A DNA stretch of 64,000 bases from Winogradskyella sp. PC-19. Its GTDB lineage: Bacteria > Bacteroidota > Bacteroidia > Flavobacteriales > Flavobacteriaceae. A program made the position numbers and the translations under genes. Where the stretch lies: contig NZ_CP019332.1 in NCBI RefSeq assembly GCF_002163855.1, positions 1,591,145 through 1,655,144 of the forward strand, in the 5' to 3' direction. Numbering within the stretch: position 1 is the first letter of the stretch; each line of letters opens with the position of its first letter. The notes below the pieces were generated by a model. It saw nothing but the letters and a program-made list of their open reading frames with translations. It was not told the DNA's origin and made no database searches. This document shows, in pieces, positions 36,783-46,030 of the stretch.

Positions 36783-39700
36783 ATGAATCCTAAATTTATT
36801 TCTGCTTTCCTTGGCGTATTCCTTTTATTTGGATGCCAAGATGAAAATCCCAATCCAACTGCAAAAAAAGACCAACCGCTTATAAACTACGTGAATACGT
36901 TTATTGGTACTGGTGGTCATGGCCACACATATCCCGGAGCATCGGCGCCTTTTGGTATGATGCAATTAGGGCCAGACACAAGACTCGAAGGTTGGGATGG
37001 TTGTTCTGGTTACCACTACTCTGATGAATATATTTATGGATTTTCGCACACACATTTAAGCGGAACAGGAATTAGTGATTATGGTGATGTACTTTTAATG
37101 CCAACAAATCAACAAATTTTTAATAATGGTGCTGATGGTAAGCCAGGTTATCGTGCCCATTTTTCGCATGATAATGAATCTGCCGAACCTGGATATTATA
37201 AAGTACACTTAGATTCTACAAATATTGATGTTGATCTGACCGTTTCTAAACGAAGTGGTATACATAAATATCAATTCCCATCTGCTGATAATCAGTATGT
37301 AATTTTAGATTTGGTTCATAGAGATAAGGTTTTAGATGCTAAAATCAAAAAAATATCAGATACTGAAATTGTAGGTTTTAGACATTCTGAAGCTTGGGCA
37401 AAAGACCAACGCTTATTCTTCGCGATTAAAACATCTCACCCATTTACGGATGTTTTACAATCGCCAGAAAAAACCGGAATGCCTGGTGGTCGACGTAGCG
37501 CTTTAAAATTCAACAACCCAAATAATGACCCTATTTATATAAAAGTTGGTATTTCTTCAGTAGATATTGAAGGGGCACGACAAAATTTAGAAGCGGAGAT
37601 TTCGAATAAAGATTTTGAATCTATAAAGAGTGAAGTTCAAGATTACTGGGAGAAGCAACTCTCCAAAATTGTAATTGAGTCTAATGCTTCAACTGATGAT
37701 GTTTTAAATGGAGTTGACAGAATAAATGATCAAGATTTAGAGAACAAGGTCAATTTTTATTCAGCATTATATCATACCATGTTAGCACCAAATCGCTATC
37801 AAGATGTAGACGGAAGATATAGAGGCATGGATTTAGAAATCCATAATGCAGAATTTGATTACTACTCAGTTTTTTCTCTTTGGGACACTTACAGAGCAGC
37901 ACATCCACTTTATACGATTATTGAGCAAGAAAAAACTAATGATTTTATAAATACATTTTTAGCTAAATATGACGAAGGTGGTATTATGCCAATGTGGGAT
38001 TTAGCTGGTAATTACACCGATTGCATGATTGGTTATCATGCGGTCCCAGTTATAGCTGATGCCTATTTAAAAGGTATTAGAGATTATGATACAGAAAAAG
38101 CCTTTGAAGCTATGAAGCATTCTGCTACTCGCGATAAATTTGGGTTGGAAGCCTATAAAAAATATGGCTTTATACCAGTTGATGAAGAAAGTGAATCTGT
38201 ATCAAAAACTTTGGAATATGCCTATGACGATTGGACCATTGCACAAATGGCAAAAGACATGGGAAAAACTGAAGATTATAAAAATTACATTGAACGTGCT
38301 CAGTACTACAAAAATGTATTTGATCCAGAAAGCAAATTTATGCGTGGTCGATTTAGAAATACTTGGTTTGCGCCATTTGACCCGTATGAAGTTAACTTTA
38401 ATTATACAGAAGCTAATTCTTGGCAATACAGTTTTTATGTACCGCAAGACATTTCTGGATTTATAGAATTGTTGGGCGGAAAAGACCAGCTAGAAAAACA
38501 ACTGGACGAATTATTTACAGCTAAAACTGAAACATCGGGGCGCAATCAGTCTGATATCACAGGCTTAATTGGTCAGTATGCACATGGTAACGAACCTAGT
38601 CATCATATGGCTTACTTGTATAATTTTGTGAACAAACCGCACAAAACACAAGAGCGTGTATACCAAATTTTGACGGAATTATATAATAATGACCCCGATG
38701 GCGTTTCAGGTAATGAAGATTGTGGGCAAATGAGTGCTTGGTATGTTTTAAGCTCTATGGGCTTTTATTCGGTTACACCAGGAAGTAATCAATATATTAT
38801 TGGAACACCTCTTTTTGATAAAGCAACAATAAATTTAGAAAATGGTAAACAGTTTACGGTTATTGCTAATAACAGAAGTGAAACCAATATTTACATTGAA
38901 AGTGCAAATCTCAATGGTAATCCGTTAGAGAAAACATTTATTAATCATTCAGATATAATTGAAGGTGGAACTTTAGAATTCACAATGACCGATAATCCTG
39001 CTGTTTGGGGTTCAAGAGAAGGTCAAGAACCAAAGACTGAAATTAAAGACCATATCATTTTACCTTCACCATATATTGAAAAAGGTGACATTACATTTAG
39101 AGGCAGTACTGAAGTCGTTTTAAATACTTCTGAAAGCGATGCGACAATCTTTTATGCATTAAACGAAAATGAGTTTCAATCTTATAACAAACCGTTTACA
39201 ATTACAGAAGATACTAAAGTTAAATTGTATTCTGAAAAGGGAAATTTAAAAAGTCCTGTTTTAGAAACACCTTTCTATAAGATTGACCCAAATCTAAGTA
39301 TCAAGCTAGAATCTAAATTTGCCAATCAATATTCAGCAGGTGGCAATGATGCTTTAATAGATGGCATCAGAAGCACCAAAAATTACAGAACTGGTAGTTG
39401 GCAAGGTTATCATAATCAAGATTTGGTAGCAATTGTAGATTTGGGTTCTGAAAAACCGATTAGTTCCATTACATCAAACTATTTACGTGACCAAGGTGCG
39501 TGGATTTTTCATCCAACTGAAGTAGAATATTTAGTATCAAAAGATGGTGTAAATTTTATATCCATTGGAAAAAAGAGACTAGACACAAAACAAAAGAATT
39601 ATAATATCGCTGTAAAAACTGTGGAAATGAGTCTCGTTACAGAAGAAATTAATACGAGATTTAAAAAATCACAACCAAAGTCATATAGGTACATAAAGGT

Positions 39701-39797
39701 TATCGCAAAAAAATTAGGTGATTTACCTGAATGGCACATCGGACATCCGATGGATGGAAAAAGCTGGATTTTTGTAGATGAAATTTCCGTAAAATAA
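36783..39797 (+). CDS. GH92 alpha-mannosidase, lipoprotein, with C-terminal accessory modules
   Basis: From the ATG at 36783 the product has 1004 residues. It begins with a lipoprotein signal (MNPKFISAFLGVFLLFGCQ), followed by a GH92 domain: INYVNTFIGTGGHGHTYPGA, GCSGYHYSD, FSLWDTYRAAHPLY, GNEPSHHMAYLYNF and EDCGQMSAWYVLSSMGFY are hallmark stretches. GH92 enzymes are Ca-dependent inverting alpha-mannosidases acting on N-glycan mannose. From about residue 760 it carries a chitobiase C-terminal-like segment and a beta-sandwich module (GGNDALIDGIRST ... SWIFVDEISVK) related to those of the divergent GH20. An in-frame TTG 3 nt earlier is a less likely start. First gene of a three-gene operon. Confidence 0.93.
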   Translation: MNPKFISAFLGVFLLFGCQDENPNPTAKKDQPLINYVNTFIGTGGHGHTYPGASAPFGMMQLGPDTRLEGWDGCSGYHYSDEYIYGFSHTHLSGTGISDYGDVLLMPTNQQIFNNGADGKPGYRAHFSHDNESAEPGYYKVHLDSTNIDVDLTVSKRSGIHKYQFPSADNQYVILDLVHRDKVLDAKIKKISDTEIVGFRHSEAWAKDQRLFFAIKTSHPFTDVLQSPEKTGMPGGRRSALKFNNPNNDPIYIKVGISSVDIEGARQNLEAEISNKDFESIKSEVQDYWEKQLSKIVIESNASTDDVLNGVDRINDQDLENKVNFYSALYHTMLAPNRYQDVDGRYRGMDLEIHNAEFDYYSVFSLWDTYRAAHPLYTIIEQEKTNDFINTFLAKYDEGGIMPMWDLAGNYTDCMIGYHAVPVIADAYLKGIRDYDTEKAFEAMKHSATRDKFGLEAYKKYGFIPVDEESESVSKTLEYAYDDWTIAQMAKDMGKTEDYKNYIERAQYYKNVFDPESKFMRGRFRNTWFAPFDPYEVNFNYTEANSWQYSFYVPQDISGFIELLGGKDQLEKQLDELFTAKTETSGRNQSDITGLIGQYAHGNEPSHHMAYLYNFVNKPHKTQERVYQILTELYNNDPDGVSGNEDCGQMSAWYVLSSMGFYSVTPGSNQYIIGTPLFDKATINLENGKQFTVIANNRSETNIYIESANLNGNPLEKTFINHSDIIEGGTLEFTMTDNPAVWGSREGQEPKTEIKDHIILPSPYIEKGDITFRGSTEVVLNTSESDATIFYALNENEFQSYNKPFTITEDTKVKLYSEKGNLKSPVLETPFYKIDPNLSIKLESKFANQYSAGGNDALIDGIRSTKNYRTGSWQGYHNQDLVAIVDLGSEKPISSITSNYLRDQGAWIFHPTEVEYLVSKDGVNFISIGKKRLDTKQKNYNIAVKTVEMSLVTEEINTRFKKSQPKSYRYIKVIAKKLGDLPEWHIGHPMDGKSWIFVDEISVK

Positions 39798-39822
39798 AAA
39801 ACACTAACTAATTAATATAATA

Positions 39823-41502
39823 ATGAGCAATCAGCAAACCAACAAATCTGCACTTACAACCTTAGTCACTGTATTCTTTTTCTGGGGTTTTATTGCGGCT
39901 TCTAACGGCGTATTTATTCCCTTTTGTAAAACTTATTTTAATATCGACCAATTTCAATCTCAGCTGGTAGATTTTGCATTTTATGGAGCGTATTATATTG
40001 GGGCTTTGTTACTATTTGTTATTTCTAGTTCTATTAAAAAAGATATCGTTAATTCTTGGGGTTACAAAAAAGTGATAGTCTATGGTTTATTATTATCTGC
40101 AATAGGCGCATTTGTCATGTATCCTTCAACGGCAGGTGCAGAACAAGGTCAAACAGCAGTATTCTATTTTGTATTAATAGCATTGTTTATAGTTGGTCTA
40201 GGCTTCTCTTTACAACAAACAGGCGCAAACCCTTTTGCCATTGCACTCGGTGCACCAGAAACGGGTTCTCATCGTCTAAATCTTGCTGGTGGTATAAATT
40301 CTTTCGGTACAACTATTGGCCCAATCGTAGTGGCGTTAGTATTATTTGGAACAGCATCTGTAAGTCCTGAAGAGTTAGTTTCTATGATTAAGAATAATGA
40401 AATCACCTTAACCACAGTTCAATTATTATACCTAGGCGTCGGCGCATTATTTTTAATTGCTGCTGCATTATTTCATTTTTCAAAAAAATTGCCGGCACTT
40501 AAATCAGATACACCGTTTGAACCTGCCAACAAAGCGCGAAATCTCTTGATTGTATTAACACTAATTATAGTAGCTTGTTTTGGCTATATTTTTAGTACGT
40601 ATTCTGGGGATACCGAAGTGTCTGAATCAGTTGAAAATACGCGCTTAGTATTATTATTTGTAGCTTTAGTTGCTGTAATTGGCTCAGTATTTATAGCTAA
40701 CACCAGTGCGTCAAAAAAACCTGAAGGTTGGGGCGCAATGAAATACCCTCAACTGGTTTTAGGGATGTTAGCCATATTTACTTACGTTGGTGTAGAAGTC
40801 ACTATTCAGAGTAACCTTGGCGAACTTTTAAAAACCGTTGCAGATAAGGTTAATAACTTAAATCCTTTAGGTCTTCCAGTTTTAAACGACGCAGGTATTG
40901 CGCCTTTTATATCACTCTATTGGGGTGGCTTAATGATTGGTCGTTGGGTTGGTGCTATTACAGTATTTAATCCAACTAAAGGATTAAAAAAGGCGTTATT
41001 AATTATTGTCCCATATATTGCATTTGCAGTGATATTGATTGCAAATAGAGCAGGTGGAAAAAGTTTTTCGTCTGATGAAATACTATTTTTTGCAATCTGT
41101 GTAGCTGTGCAAATTGGAGGCTTTTTCTTAGCCAAGGATAATCCTGTTCGGACGTTAAAAATATTTAGCATATTAGGAATGTTAGGAATGATTATTGGTT
41201 TATTTACAACAGGTAATCTAGCCTTATTTGCTTTCTTATCTGGTGGGTTATTCTGTTCAATTATGTGGCCATGTATTTTTACATTGAGTATTGCTGGCTT
41301 AGGAAAATACACGTCTCAAGGTTCTGCATTTTTAATTATGATGATTTTAGGTGGCGCTATCATTCCTCCATTGCAAGGAAAGTTAGCCGATATATTTAAT
41401 ATTCAATCGTCTTACTGGGTTGCTGTTTTCTGTTTTGTTTATTTACTATTCTATGCTTATCGAACAAAAAAAGTATTGGACAAACAAGGCGTGGCTTACT
41501 AA
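39823..41502 (+). CDS. MFS sugar importer, FucP/NagP type
   Basis: The 559-residue membrane protein resembles the fucose/N-acetylglucosamine proton symporter group: [23 protein letters not shown] at the N-terminus, [37 protein letters not shown] near 135-170, and [15 protein letters not shown] near 365. It is longer than the usual 420-440 residues, with an extra block of about 110 residues (roughly 225-340) that includes two more hydrophobic segments. It should bring mannose or GlcNAc released by the neighbouring hydrolases across the inner membrane. It lies 25 nt after the GH92 gene. Confidence 0.9.
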   Translation: MSNQQTNKSALTTLVTVFFFWGFIAASNGVFIPFCKTYFNIDQFQSQLVDFAFYGAYYIGALLLFVISSSIKKDIVNSWGYKKVIVYGLLLSAIGAFVMYPSTAGAEQGQTAVFYFVLIALFIVGLGFSLQQTGANPFAIALGAPETGSHRLNLAGGINSFGTTIGPIVVALVLFGTASVSPEELVSMIKNNEITLTTVQLLYLGVGALFLIAAALFHFSKKLPALKSDTPFEPANKARNLLIVLTLIIVACFGYIFSTYSGDTEVSESVENTRLVLLFVALVAVIGSVFIANTSASKKPEGWGAMKYPQLVLGMLAIFTYVGVEVTIQSNLGELLKTVADKVNNLNPLGLPVLNDAGIAPFISLYWGGLMIGRWVGAITVFNPTKGLKKALLIIVPYIAFAVILIANRAGGKSFSSDEILFFAICVAVQIGGFFLAKDNPVRTLKIFSILGMLGMIIGLFTTGNLALFAFLSGGLFCSIMWPCIFTLSIAGLGKYTSQGSAFLIMMILGGAIIPPLQGKLADIFNIQSSYWVAVFCFVYLLFYAYRTKKVLDKQGVAY

Positions 41503-41513
41503 ATTTATAAAAC

Positions 41514-42521
41514 ATGAAACGTAGAAAATTTTTAAAAAATGCTTCGCTTACAGGTGTTGGATTAGCTGTAGGAACAGCTATTACGTCTTGTAATGAACAA
41601 GCAGAAGATAAATCAATTCCTGAAAAAGAAAATTCTGAATCCAAAGCAATTTTACCTGTTGTAGTTGCTACATGGCATGTTGAACAAGCCACTGCAAAAG
41701 CAATGGATACTTTAAATTCTGGCGGAACGGCACTGGATGCAGTAGAATTAGGTTGTAAAGTTGAAGAAGCCAACGAAAAAGGGCAATCCGTAGGTAAAGG
41801 TGGTTTACCTGACCGTGAAGGCAACGTAACTCTAGATGCTTGTATAATGGATAAGCATGGAAATTGTGGAGCTGTGGTATATCTTAAAGATGTAAAACAT
41901 GCTGTTTCTGTGGCTCGAAAAGTTATGGAAGACACGCCACATGTTATGCTTGCAGGAGAAGGTGCAAAACAATTTGCATTAGAGTCTGGTTTTGAAGCTG
42001 AGGATTTATTAACCGAAGCTTCAAAAAAAGCTTGGGAAAAATGGAAAGTTGAAGCCAAATACAAACCCATTATAAATATTGAAAATCATGATACTATAGG
42101 CATGCTAGCTGTAGACAAAAATGGAGATATTTCTGGAGCATGCACAACTAGTGGCTTAGCCTATAAAATGAATGGGCGTGTCGGAGACTCACCAATAATA
42201 GGTTCTGGATTATTTGTAGATAATGAAATTGGTGGTGCTGTAGCTACTGGTCTTGGCGAAGAGGTTGTTAAAACCGTTGGTAGTTTCTTAATTGTGGAAC
42301 TCATGCGTCAAGGAAAAACACCGCAAGAAGCATGTGAAGAAGCTATAGGCCGCATCGTCAATAAACCCGGAAAGGATTATAAAGATTTTCAGGTGGGTTA
42401 TATTGCTGTAAATAAAAAAGGAGAAACAGGTTGTTACTCAATTCATCAATGGTTTAGCATGACTAAGTTTCAAGATGGTATTAATGAGCGCATACAATCC
42501 GATTTTTTTAATAAATCTTAA
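41514..42521 (+). CDS. Glycosylasparaginase (N4-(beta-N-acetylglucosaminyl)-L-asparaginase)
   Basis: The 335-residue protein has an N-terminus with twin arginines and a lipobox (MKRRKFLKNASLTGVGLAVG then TAITSC), so Tat-dependent export and lipidation are likely. It is an Ntn hydrolase: VVATWHVEQATAKAMDTLNSGG at the start of the domain and the autocleavage site HDTIGMLAV near residue 186, where the Thr becomes the N-terminal nucleophile. ACTTSGLAYKMNGRVGDSPI follows. It cleaves the GlcNAc-Asn bond that remains when an N-glycan has been trimmed. It lies 11 nt after the MFS gene and ends the operon, convergent with the next gene and sharing 4 nt at the stops. Confidence 0.93.
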   Translation: MKRRKFLKNASLTGVGLAVGTAITSCNEQAEDKSIPEKENSESKAILPVVVATWHVEQATAKAMDTLNSGGTALDAVELGCKVEEANEKGQSVGKGGLPDREGNVTLDACIMDKHGNCGAVVYLKDVKHAVSVARKVMEDTPHVMLAGEGAKQFALESGFEAEDLLTEASKKAWEKWKVEAKYKPIINIENHDTIGMLAVDKNGDISGACTTSGLAYKMNGRVGDSPIIGSGLFVDNEIGGAVATGLGEEVVKTVGSFLIVELMRQGKTPQEACEEAIGRIVNKPGKDYKDFQVGYIAVNKKGETGCYSIHQWFSMTKFQDGINERIQSDFFNKS

Positions 42522-43930
42522 AACCACTTTATCGTAAATTGCGCTAACTTTTCTTTGTAATTAGTATAAGGTGGAAATAATAATTCTGTAATTCCAAATG
42601 TATGTTGTTTGACGACTGCTCTTTCATTACTGAAAGCTTTAAAACCATAATAACCGTGTGATTTTCCAATACCACTATTATTTACGCCTCCAAAAGGTAG
42701 ATTATGGTTCGCATAGTGGATAATATTGTTATTAATACAAGTTCCTCCAGACTTTGTGTTATTAAGAACTGTTTTGATATTAGCTTTATTTTTACTGTAA
42801 ATGTATAAAGCAAGAGGACTTTCTTTTGCATTTATATAATCTAAAGCTTCATTTAGATTTTTATAAGTGACTATAGGAAGAATTGGTCCAAAAATTTCAT
42901 CTTGTAAAAGTGTCGCATCATCATTTAAATCTGACATGATTGTAGGTCCAATATATTTCTCAGCTTCATTATAATTACCTCCTACATGTACATTACCATC
43001 TTTGGATATACCATCATTTATATGCGTTTTAAGACGTTCAAAATGTTTTGGCGTCACTATACGAGCATAAGAGTCAGAAGCCTCAGGATTGTCTCCATAA
43101 AAAGACATTAGCCAGCTTTTACATTCGTTTATAAAATCTTCTTTAATTGATTCATGAATTATAACATAATCAGGTGAGACACATATTTGACCACAATTCA
43201 TAAATTTACCCCACATAATCTTTTTAGCTGCTGTTTTTAAGTTTGCAGTTTCATCAATTAAGGTTGGTGATTTTCCGCCTAACTCTAAAGTAACAGAAGC
43301 TAAATGCTCTGCTGCAGCTTTCATCACAATTTTGCCTACTATTGGTGAGCCTGTGAAAAAAATATGATTAAAAGGTAATTTTAGTAAATCTGTCGAGGTT
43401 TGGACTTCGCCTTCAACTAAAGCCACTTCATCTTCATTAAATAAGGTCTCTATAATTTTTTTCATTAGTGACGCACTGTTAGGAGTCATCTCCGAAGGTT
43501 TGATAATCACAGTATTACCTGCTGCTATTGCAGATACTAATGGTCCAAAGGTAAGATTGAAAGGAAAATTCCATGGAGAAATAATCAAGCAAACGCCTTT
43601 AGCTTCATACTTTATATAAGATGAAGCGCCTAACATTGAAAGAGGTGTTGGCACTTTTTTGTTACGCATCCATTTATGTAAATGATTTTTTGCATGCTTA
43701 ATATCTCCAACTATCTGGTAAATTTCAGTCATTTCAGACTCCACATATGGTTTGCCTAAATCTTTTGATAGTGCGTCTTTAATTTCCTCTCTAAATGTCT
43801 TTTCTATTGCTCGTTGAAGTGCACTCAACTTCTTAATTCGCTGATTATAAGTGCTATTAGAGACTTTAAACTGATTGTTTTTTTGCTTTATGAATAGATT
43901 ATAATATGGATTATTGGTGTTTTCTGTCAT
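42518..43930 (-). CDS. NAD(P)-dependent aldehyde dehydrogenase
   Basis: The 470-residue protein belongs to the aldehyde dehydrogenase superfamily: LIISPWNFPFNLTFGPL, IIKPSEMTP, FTGSPIVGKIVM, the general base in TLELGGKSPTL and the catalytic Cys in NCGQICVSPDYV. The absence of a C-terminal extension past VKQHTFGI and the hydrophobic tail (LLFPPYTNYKEKLAQFTIKW) resemble the class 3 fatty aldehyde dehydrogenases. The substrate is probably a medium or long chain aldehyde. It stands alone, convergent with the glycosylasparaginase gene. An inverted repeat lies 26 nt upstream. Confidence 0.9.
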   Translation of the reverse strand: MTENTNNPYYNLFIKQKNNQFKVSNSTYNQRIKKLSALQRAIEKTFREEIKDALSKDLGKPYVESEMTEIYQIVGDIKHAKNHLHKWMRNKKVPTPLSMLGASSYIKYEAKGVCLIISPWNFPFNLTFGPLVSAIAAGNTVIIKPSEMTPNSASLMKKIIETLFNEDEVALVEGEVQTSTDLLKLPFNHIFFTGSPIVGKIVMKAAAEHLASVTLELGGKSPTLIDETANLKTAAKKIMWGKFMNCGQICVSPDYVIIHESIKEDFINECKSWLMSFYGDNPEASDSYARIVTPKHFERLKTHINDGISKDGNVHVGGNYNEAEKYIGPTIMSDLNDDATLLQDEIFGPILPIVTYKNLNEALDYINAKESPLALYIYSKNKANIKTVLNNTKSGGTCINNNIIHYANHNLPFGGVNNSGIGKSHGYYGFKAFSNERAVVKQHTFGITELLFPPYTNYKEKLAQFTIKWF

Positions 43931-43955
43931 TATATAGTATTGATTTTAAAGGGCT

Positions 43956-43983
43956 ATCGACCGAAAAAGTGTATTTCGTCGAT
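43956..43983. promoter_or_regulatory. Inverted repeat upstream of the aldehyde dehydrogenase gene
   Basis: ATCGACCGAAA and TTTCGTCGAT form an 10-bp inverted repeat with one extra C, spaced by 7 nt, 26 nt ahead of the start codon at 43930. It could be a regulator binding site or a leader hairpin. No assignment is possible from one copy. Confidence 0.4.
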
Positions 43984-44063
43984 GTTTTAAACAATTGCTT
44001 TCCGTTTATCTAAAAGTATACCTGATTGGTCTAAAATTTTCTTTTTAAGACATGAACCTCGCT

Positions 44064-44071
44064 TATGTTTG
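44064..44071 (+). promoter_or_regulatory. Candidate -7 box of the small secreted protein gene
   Basis: TATGTTTG matches TAnnTTTG and lies 33 nt before the chosen ATG. No TTG is seen at the -33 position. Confidence 0.4.
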
Positions 44072-44103
44072 TACTGTTGTTAAAAATAAGAACAATAAAA
44101 CAA

Positions 44104-44361
44104 ATGAAAAACTTAATTCTATTACTAGTATTTTTAACTCTACCTTTAGTAGGGTTTTCACAGACTGAAAAGCCTGTGTCTACTAATAATAATGAATTAG
44201 TTGTTTTGAAAAAGGTTGAAGAAGTTGCTCCTAGAAAAGCTAGAGCATCTCGAAACGCCAAATATCTTAAAGTTAATTACAAAAAAAGTAACGATATTAT
44301 TAGCATCAAAGCTTATCGCAAGAGTCTTAGAGACAAAGTGCGACGCGTAAAATTGTGCTAG
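44104..44361 (+). CDS. Small secreted basic protein of unknown function
   Basis: From the ATG at 44104 the product has 85 residues. The first 20 or so (MKNLILLLVFLTLPLVGFSQ) are a clear signal peptide. The mature part of about 65 residues is rich in Lys and Arg (VAPRKARASRNAKYLKVNYK, then KSLRDKVRRVKLC) and ends in a single Cys. I do not recognise the family. It is a single-gene unit with a -7 box and a terminator. A 76-residue frame on the opposite strand is judged a shadow. Confidence 0.7.
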   Translation: MKNLILLLVFLTLPLVGFSQTEKPVSTNNNELVVLKKVEEVAPRKARASRNAKYLKVNYKKSNDIISIKAYRKSLRDKVRRVKLC

Positions 44362-44387
44362 AACACAATAATTTAGTTTTAAATTGT

Positions 44388-44419
44388 AAAATCCTTTTAT
44401 CATATGATGAAAGGATTTT
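44388..44419 (+). terminator. Terminator of the small secreted protein gene
   Basis: AAAATCCTTT and AAAGGATTTT form a 10-bp stem, extended by pairing inside the loop (ATCATATGAT), followed by a T run. It lies 27 nt after the stop. Confidence 0.8.
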
Positions 44420-44429
44420 TTATATAAAA

Positions 44430-44460
44430 AAAGCCCAATTGAAAATTTCAATTGGGCTTT
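44430..44460. terminator. Terminator of the RNase G gene (palindromic, works both ways)
   Basis: AAAGCCCAATTGAAA and TTTCAATTGGGCTTT form a perfect 15-bp stem around one base, flanked by an A run on the left and a T-rich stretch on the right. It lies 13 nt beyond the rng stop and backs up the preceding plus-strand terminator. Confidence 0.85.
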
Positions 44461-44472
44461 TATTAATAGATA

Positions 44473-46017
44473 TTATTTGATTTTGTTACCATTTTTATCA
44501 AAAAAATGATATTCAAGATAAGTGTAAGCATCTCTAGGTAAAATTTTTACCCATTTTTTGTGTTCAAAAAACCACTTTGAACGTACTGATGGATACCCTT
44601 TGGTTAAAAAGGCAGCTATAAAAGGATGCGCATGTAGCGCTACTTTTTTATAGTCTTTTTTGTAAATCCTTTTTAGGTCTTGGTTAATACGCTCGACTAC
44701 CTTGATTGGTGCTTCGATTTCGTCTCCGCCAATAGCATCTGGATTTACTTCTTTTGTCTTAATATTACGTTCTGGCCTAACGCGTTGTCTGGTTATTTGC
44801 ACTAATCCAAACTTACTCGGCGGTAATATTTTGTGCTTTGCTTTATCATCTTTCATTTCGTCACGAAGATGATTGTAGAGTTTTTTTCTATTTTCTGCTT
44901 TACCCATATCGATAAAATCGATAACGATAATGCCACCCATGTCACGCAAACGCAATTGTCTGGCAACTTCTGTAGCAGATATTAGATTAACCTCTAAAGC
45001 AGTGTCTTCTTGGTTTTTCTCCTTATTGGAGCGATTACCACTGTTTACATCTACAACATGTAGGGCTTCTGTATGTTCTATAACTAAATAAGCGCCTTTT
45101 GCCATGCTTACGGTGCGTCCAAATGATGTTTTTATTTGACGTTCAATACCGAATTTATCAAAAATTGGCATACCATTTTTGTAGTGTTTTACAATGTTTT
45201 CCTTTTTTGGTGCAATTTGATGCACGTAATCTTTTACTTGTCCATACAAAACCTCATCATCGACATGAATACCAGAGAATGAGTCGTTAAAAATATCTCT
45301 CAAGATTGAGGATGCTTTATTCATTTCTCCTAATACTTTTGTTGGGTGATGTGCTTTGTAGAGTTTTTTACACATTGCTGTCCATCTGTCCAGCAAATTT
45401 TGTAAATCACTATCTATTTCAGCCACTTTTTTACCTTCGGCAACAGTGCGTATAATGACACCAAAACCTTTTGGGGTAATACTTTTTACCAAGCGTTTAA
45501 GGCGATCTTTTTCTTCTTGCGATTCTATTTTTTGAGAAACAGATATGCGATTAGAAAAAGGCACCAAAACAATATAACGACCAGCAATAGATAATTCTGA
45601 ACTAATGCGTGGCCCTTTGGTAGAAATTGGCTCTTTTACTACTTGTACTAATAGTGATTGGTTAGACTTAATGGCTTCTGCAATTTTACCATGCTTGTCT
45701 AAATCTTTTTCAAAAGGAAAGTTTTTGAGTGAGTAATCTCTTAATTTCCCTGTGCTTACACGTTTAATGAATTTTAAAAGAGAAGGCAATTGTGGTCCTA
45801 AATCATGGTAATGCAAAAATGCATCTTTCTCATAACCTACGTTTACAAATGCGGCGTTTAAGCCAGGAATGACCTTGCGTATTTTGGCGATAAAAATATC
45901 ACCAACAGCAAAGTTGTTATCCTCATCATCTTTGTGCAATTCAATAAGTTTTCCATCTTTTAATAAGGCAAAATCAACAATATCTGAACTCGATCTTACG
46001 ATTAATTCCTTGTTCAT
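44473..46017 (-). CDS. rng: Ribonuclease G/E family endoribonuclease
   Basis: The 514-residue protein has the RNase E/G plan: an S1 domain (GDIFIAKIRKVIPGLNAAFVNVGYEKDAFLHYHDLG), the 5'-sensor and RNase H-like parts, and the DNase I-like catalytic part with VVDVNSGNR and IIVIDFIDMG, where the two Asp residues bind magnesium. It lacks the long C-terminal scaffold of RNase E, so RNase G is the closer label. It should cut single-stranded RNA in rRNA maturation and mRNA decay. A stem-loop lies 13 nt before the start. Confidence 0.96.
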   Translation of the reverse strand: MNKELIVRSSSDIVDFALLKDGKLIELHKDDEDNNFAVGDIFIAKIRKVIPGLNAAFVNVGYEKDAFLHYHDLGPQLPSLLKFIKRVSTGKLRDYSLKNFPFEKDLDKHGKIAEAIKSNQSLLVQVVKEPISTKGPRISSELSIAGRYIVLVPFSNRISVSQKIESQEEKDRLKRLVKSITPKGFGVIIRTVAEGKKVAEIDSDLQNLLDRWTAMCKKLYKAHHPTKVLGEMNKASSILRDIFNDSFSGIHVDDEVLYGQVKDYVHQIAPKKENIVKHYKNGMPIFDKFGIERQIKTSFGRTVSMAKGAYLVIEHTEALHVVDVNSGNRSNKEKNQEDTALEVNLISATEVARQLRLRDMGGIIVIDFIDMGKAENRKKLYNHLRDEMKDDKAKHKILPPSKFGLVQITRQRVRPERNIKTKEVNPDAIGGDEIEAPIKVVERINQDLKRIYKKDYKKVALHAHPFIAAFLTKGYPSVRSKWFFEHKKWVKILPRDAYTYLEYHFFDKNGNKIK

Positions 46018-46030
46018 AATGTAGATTTAA

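Noticed and set aside
41396-42070. 224-residue minus-strand frame opposite glycosylasparaginase
   Set aside because: It overlaps the conserved Ntn hydrolase coding sequence and shows no family features.
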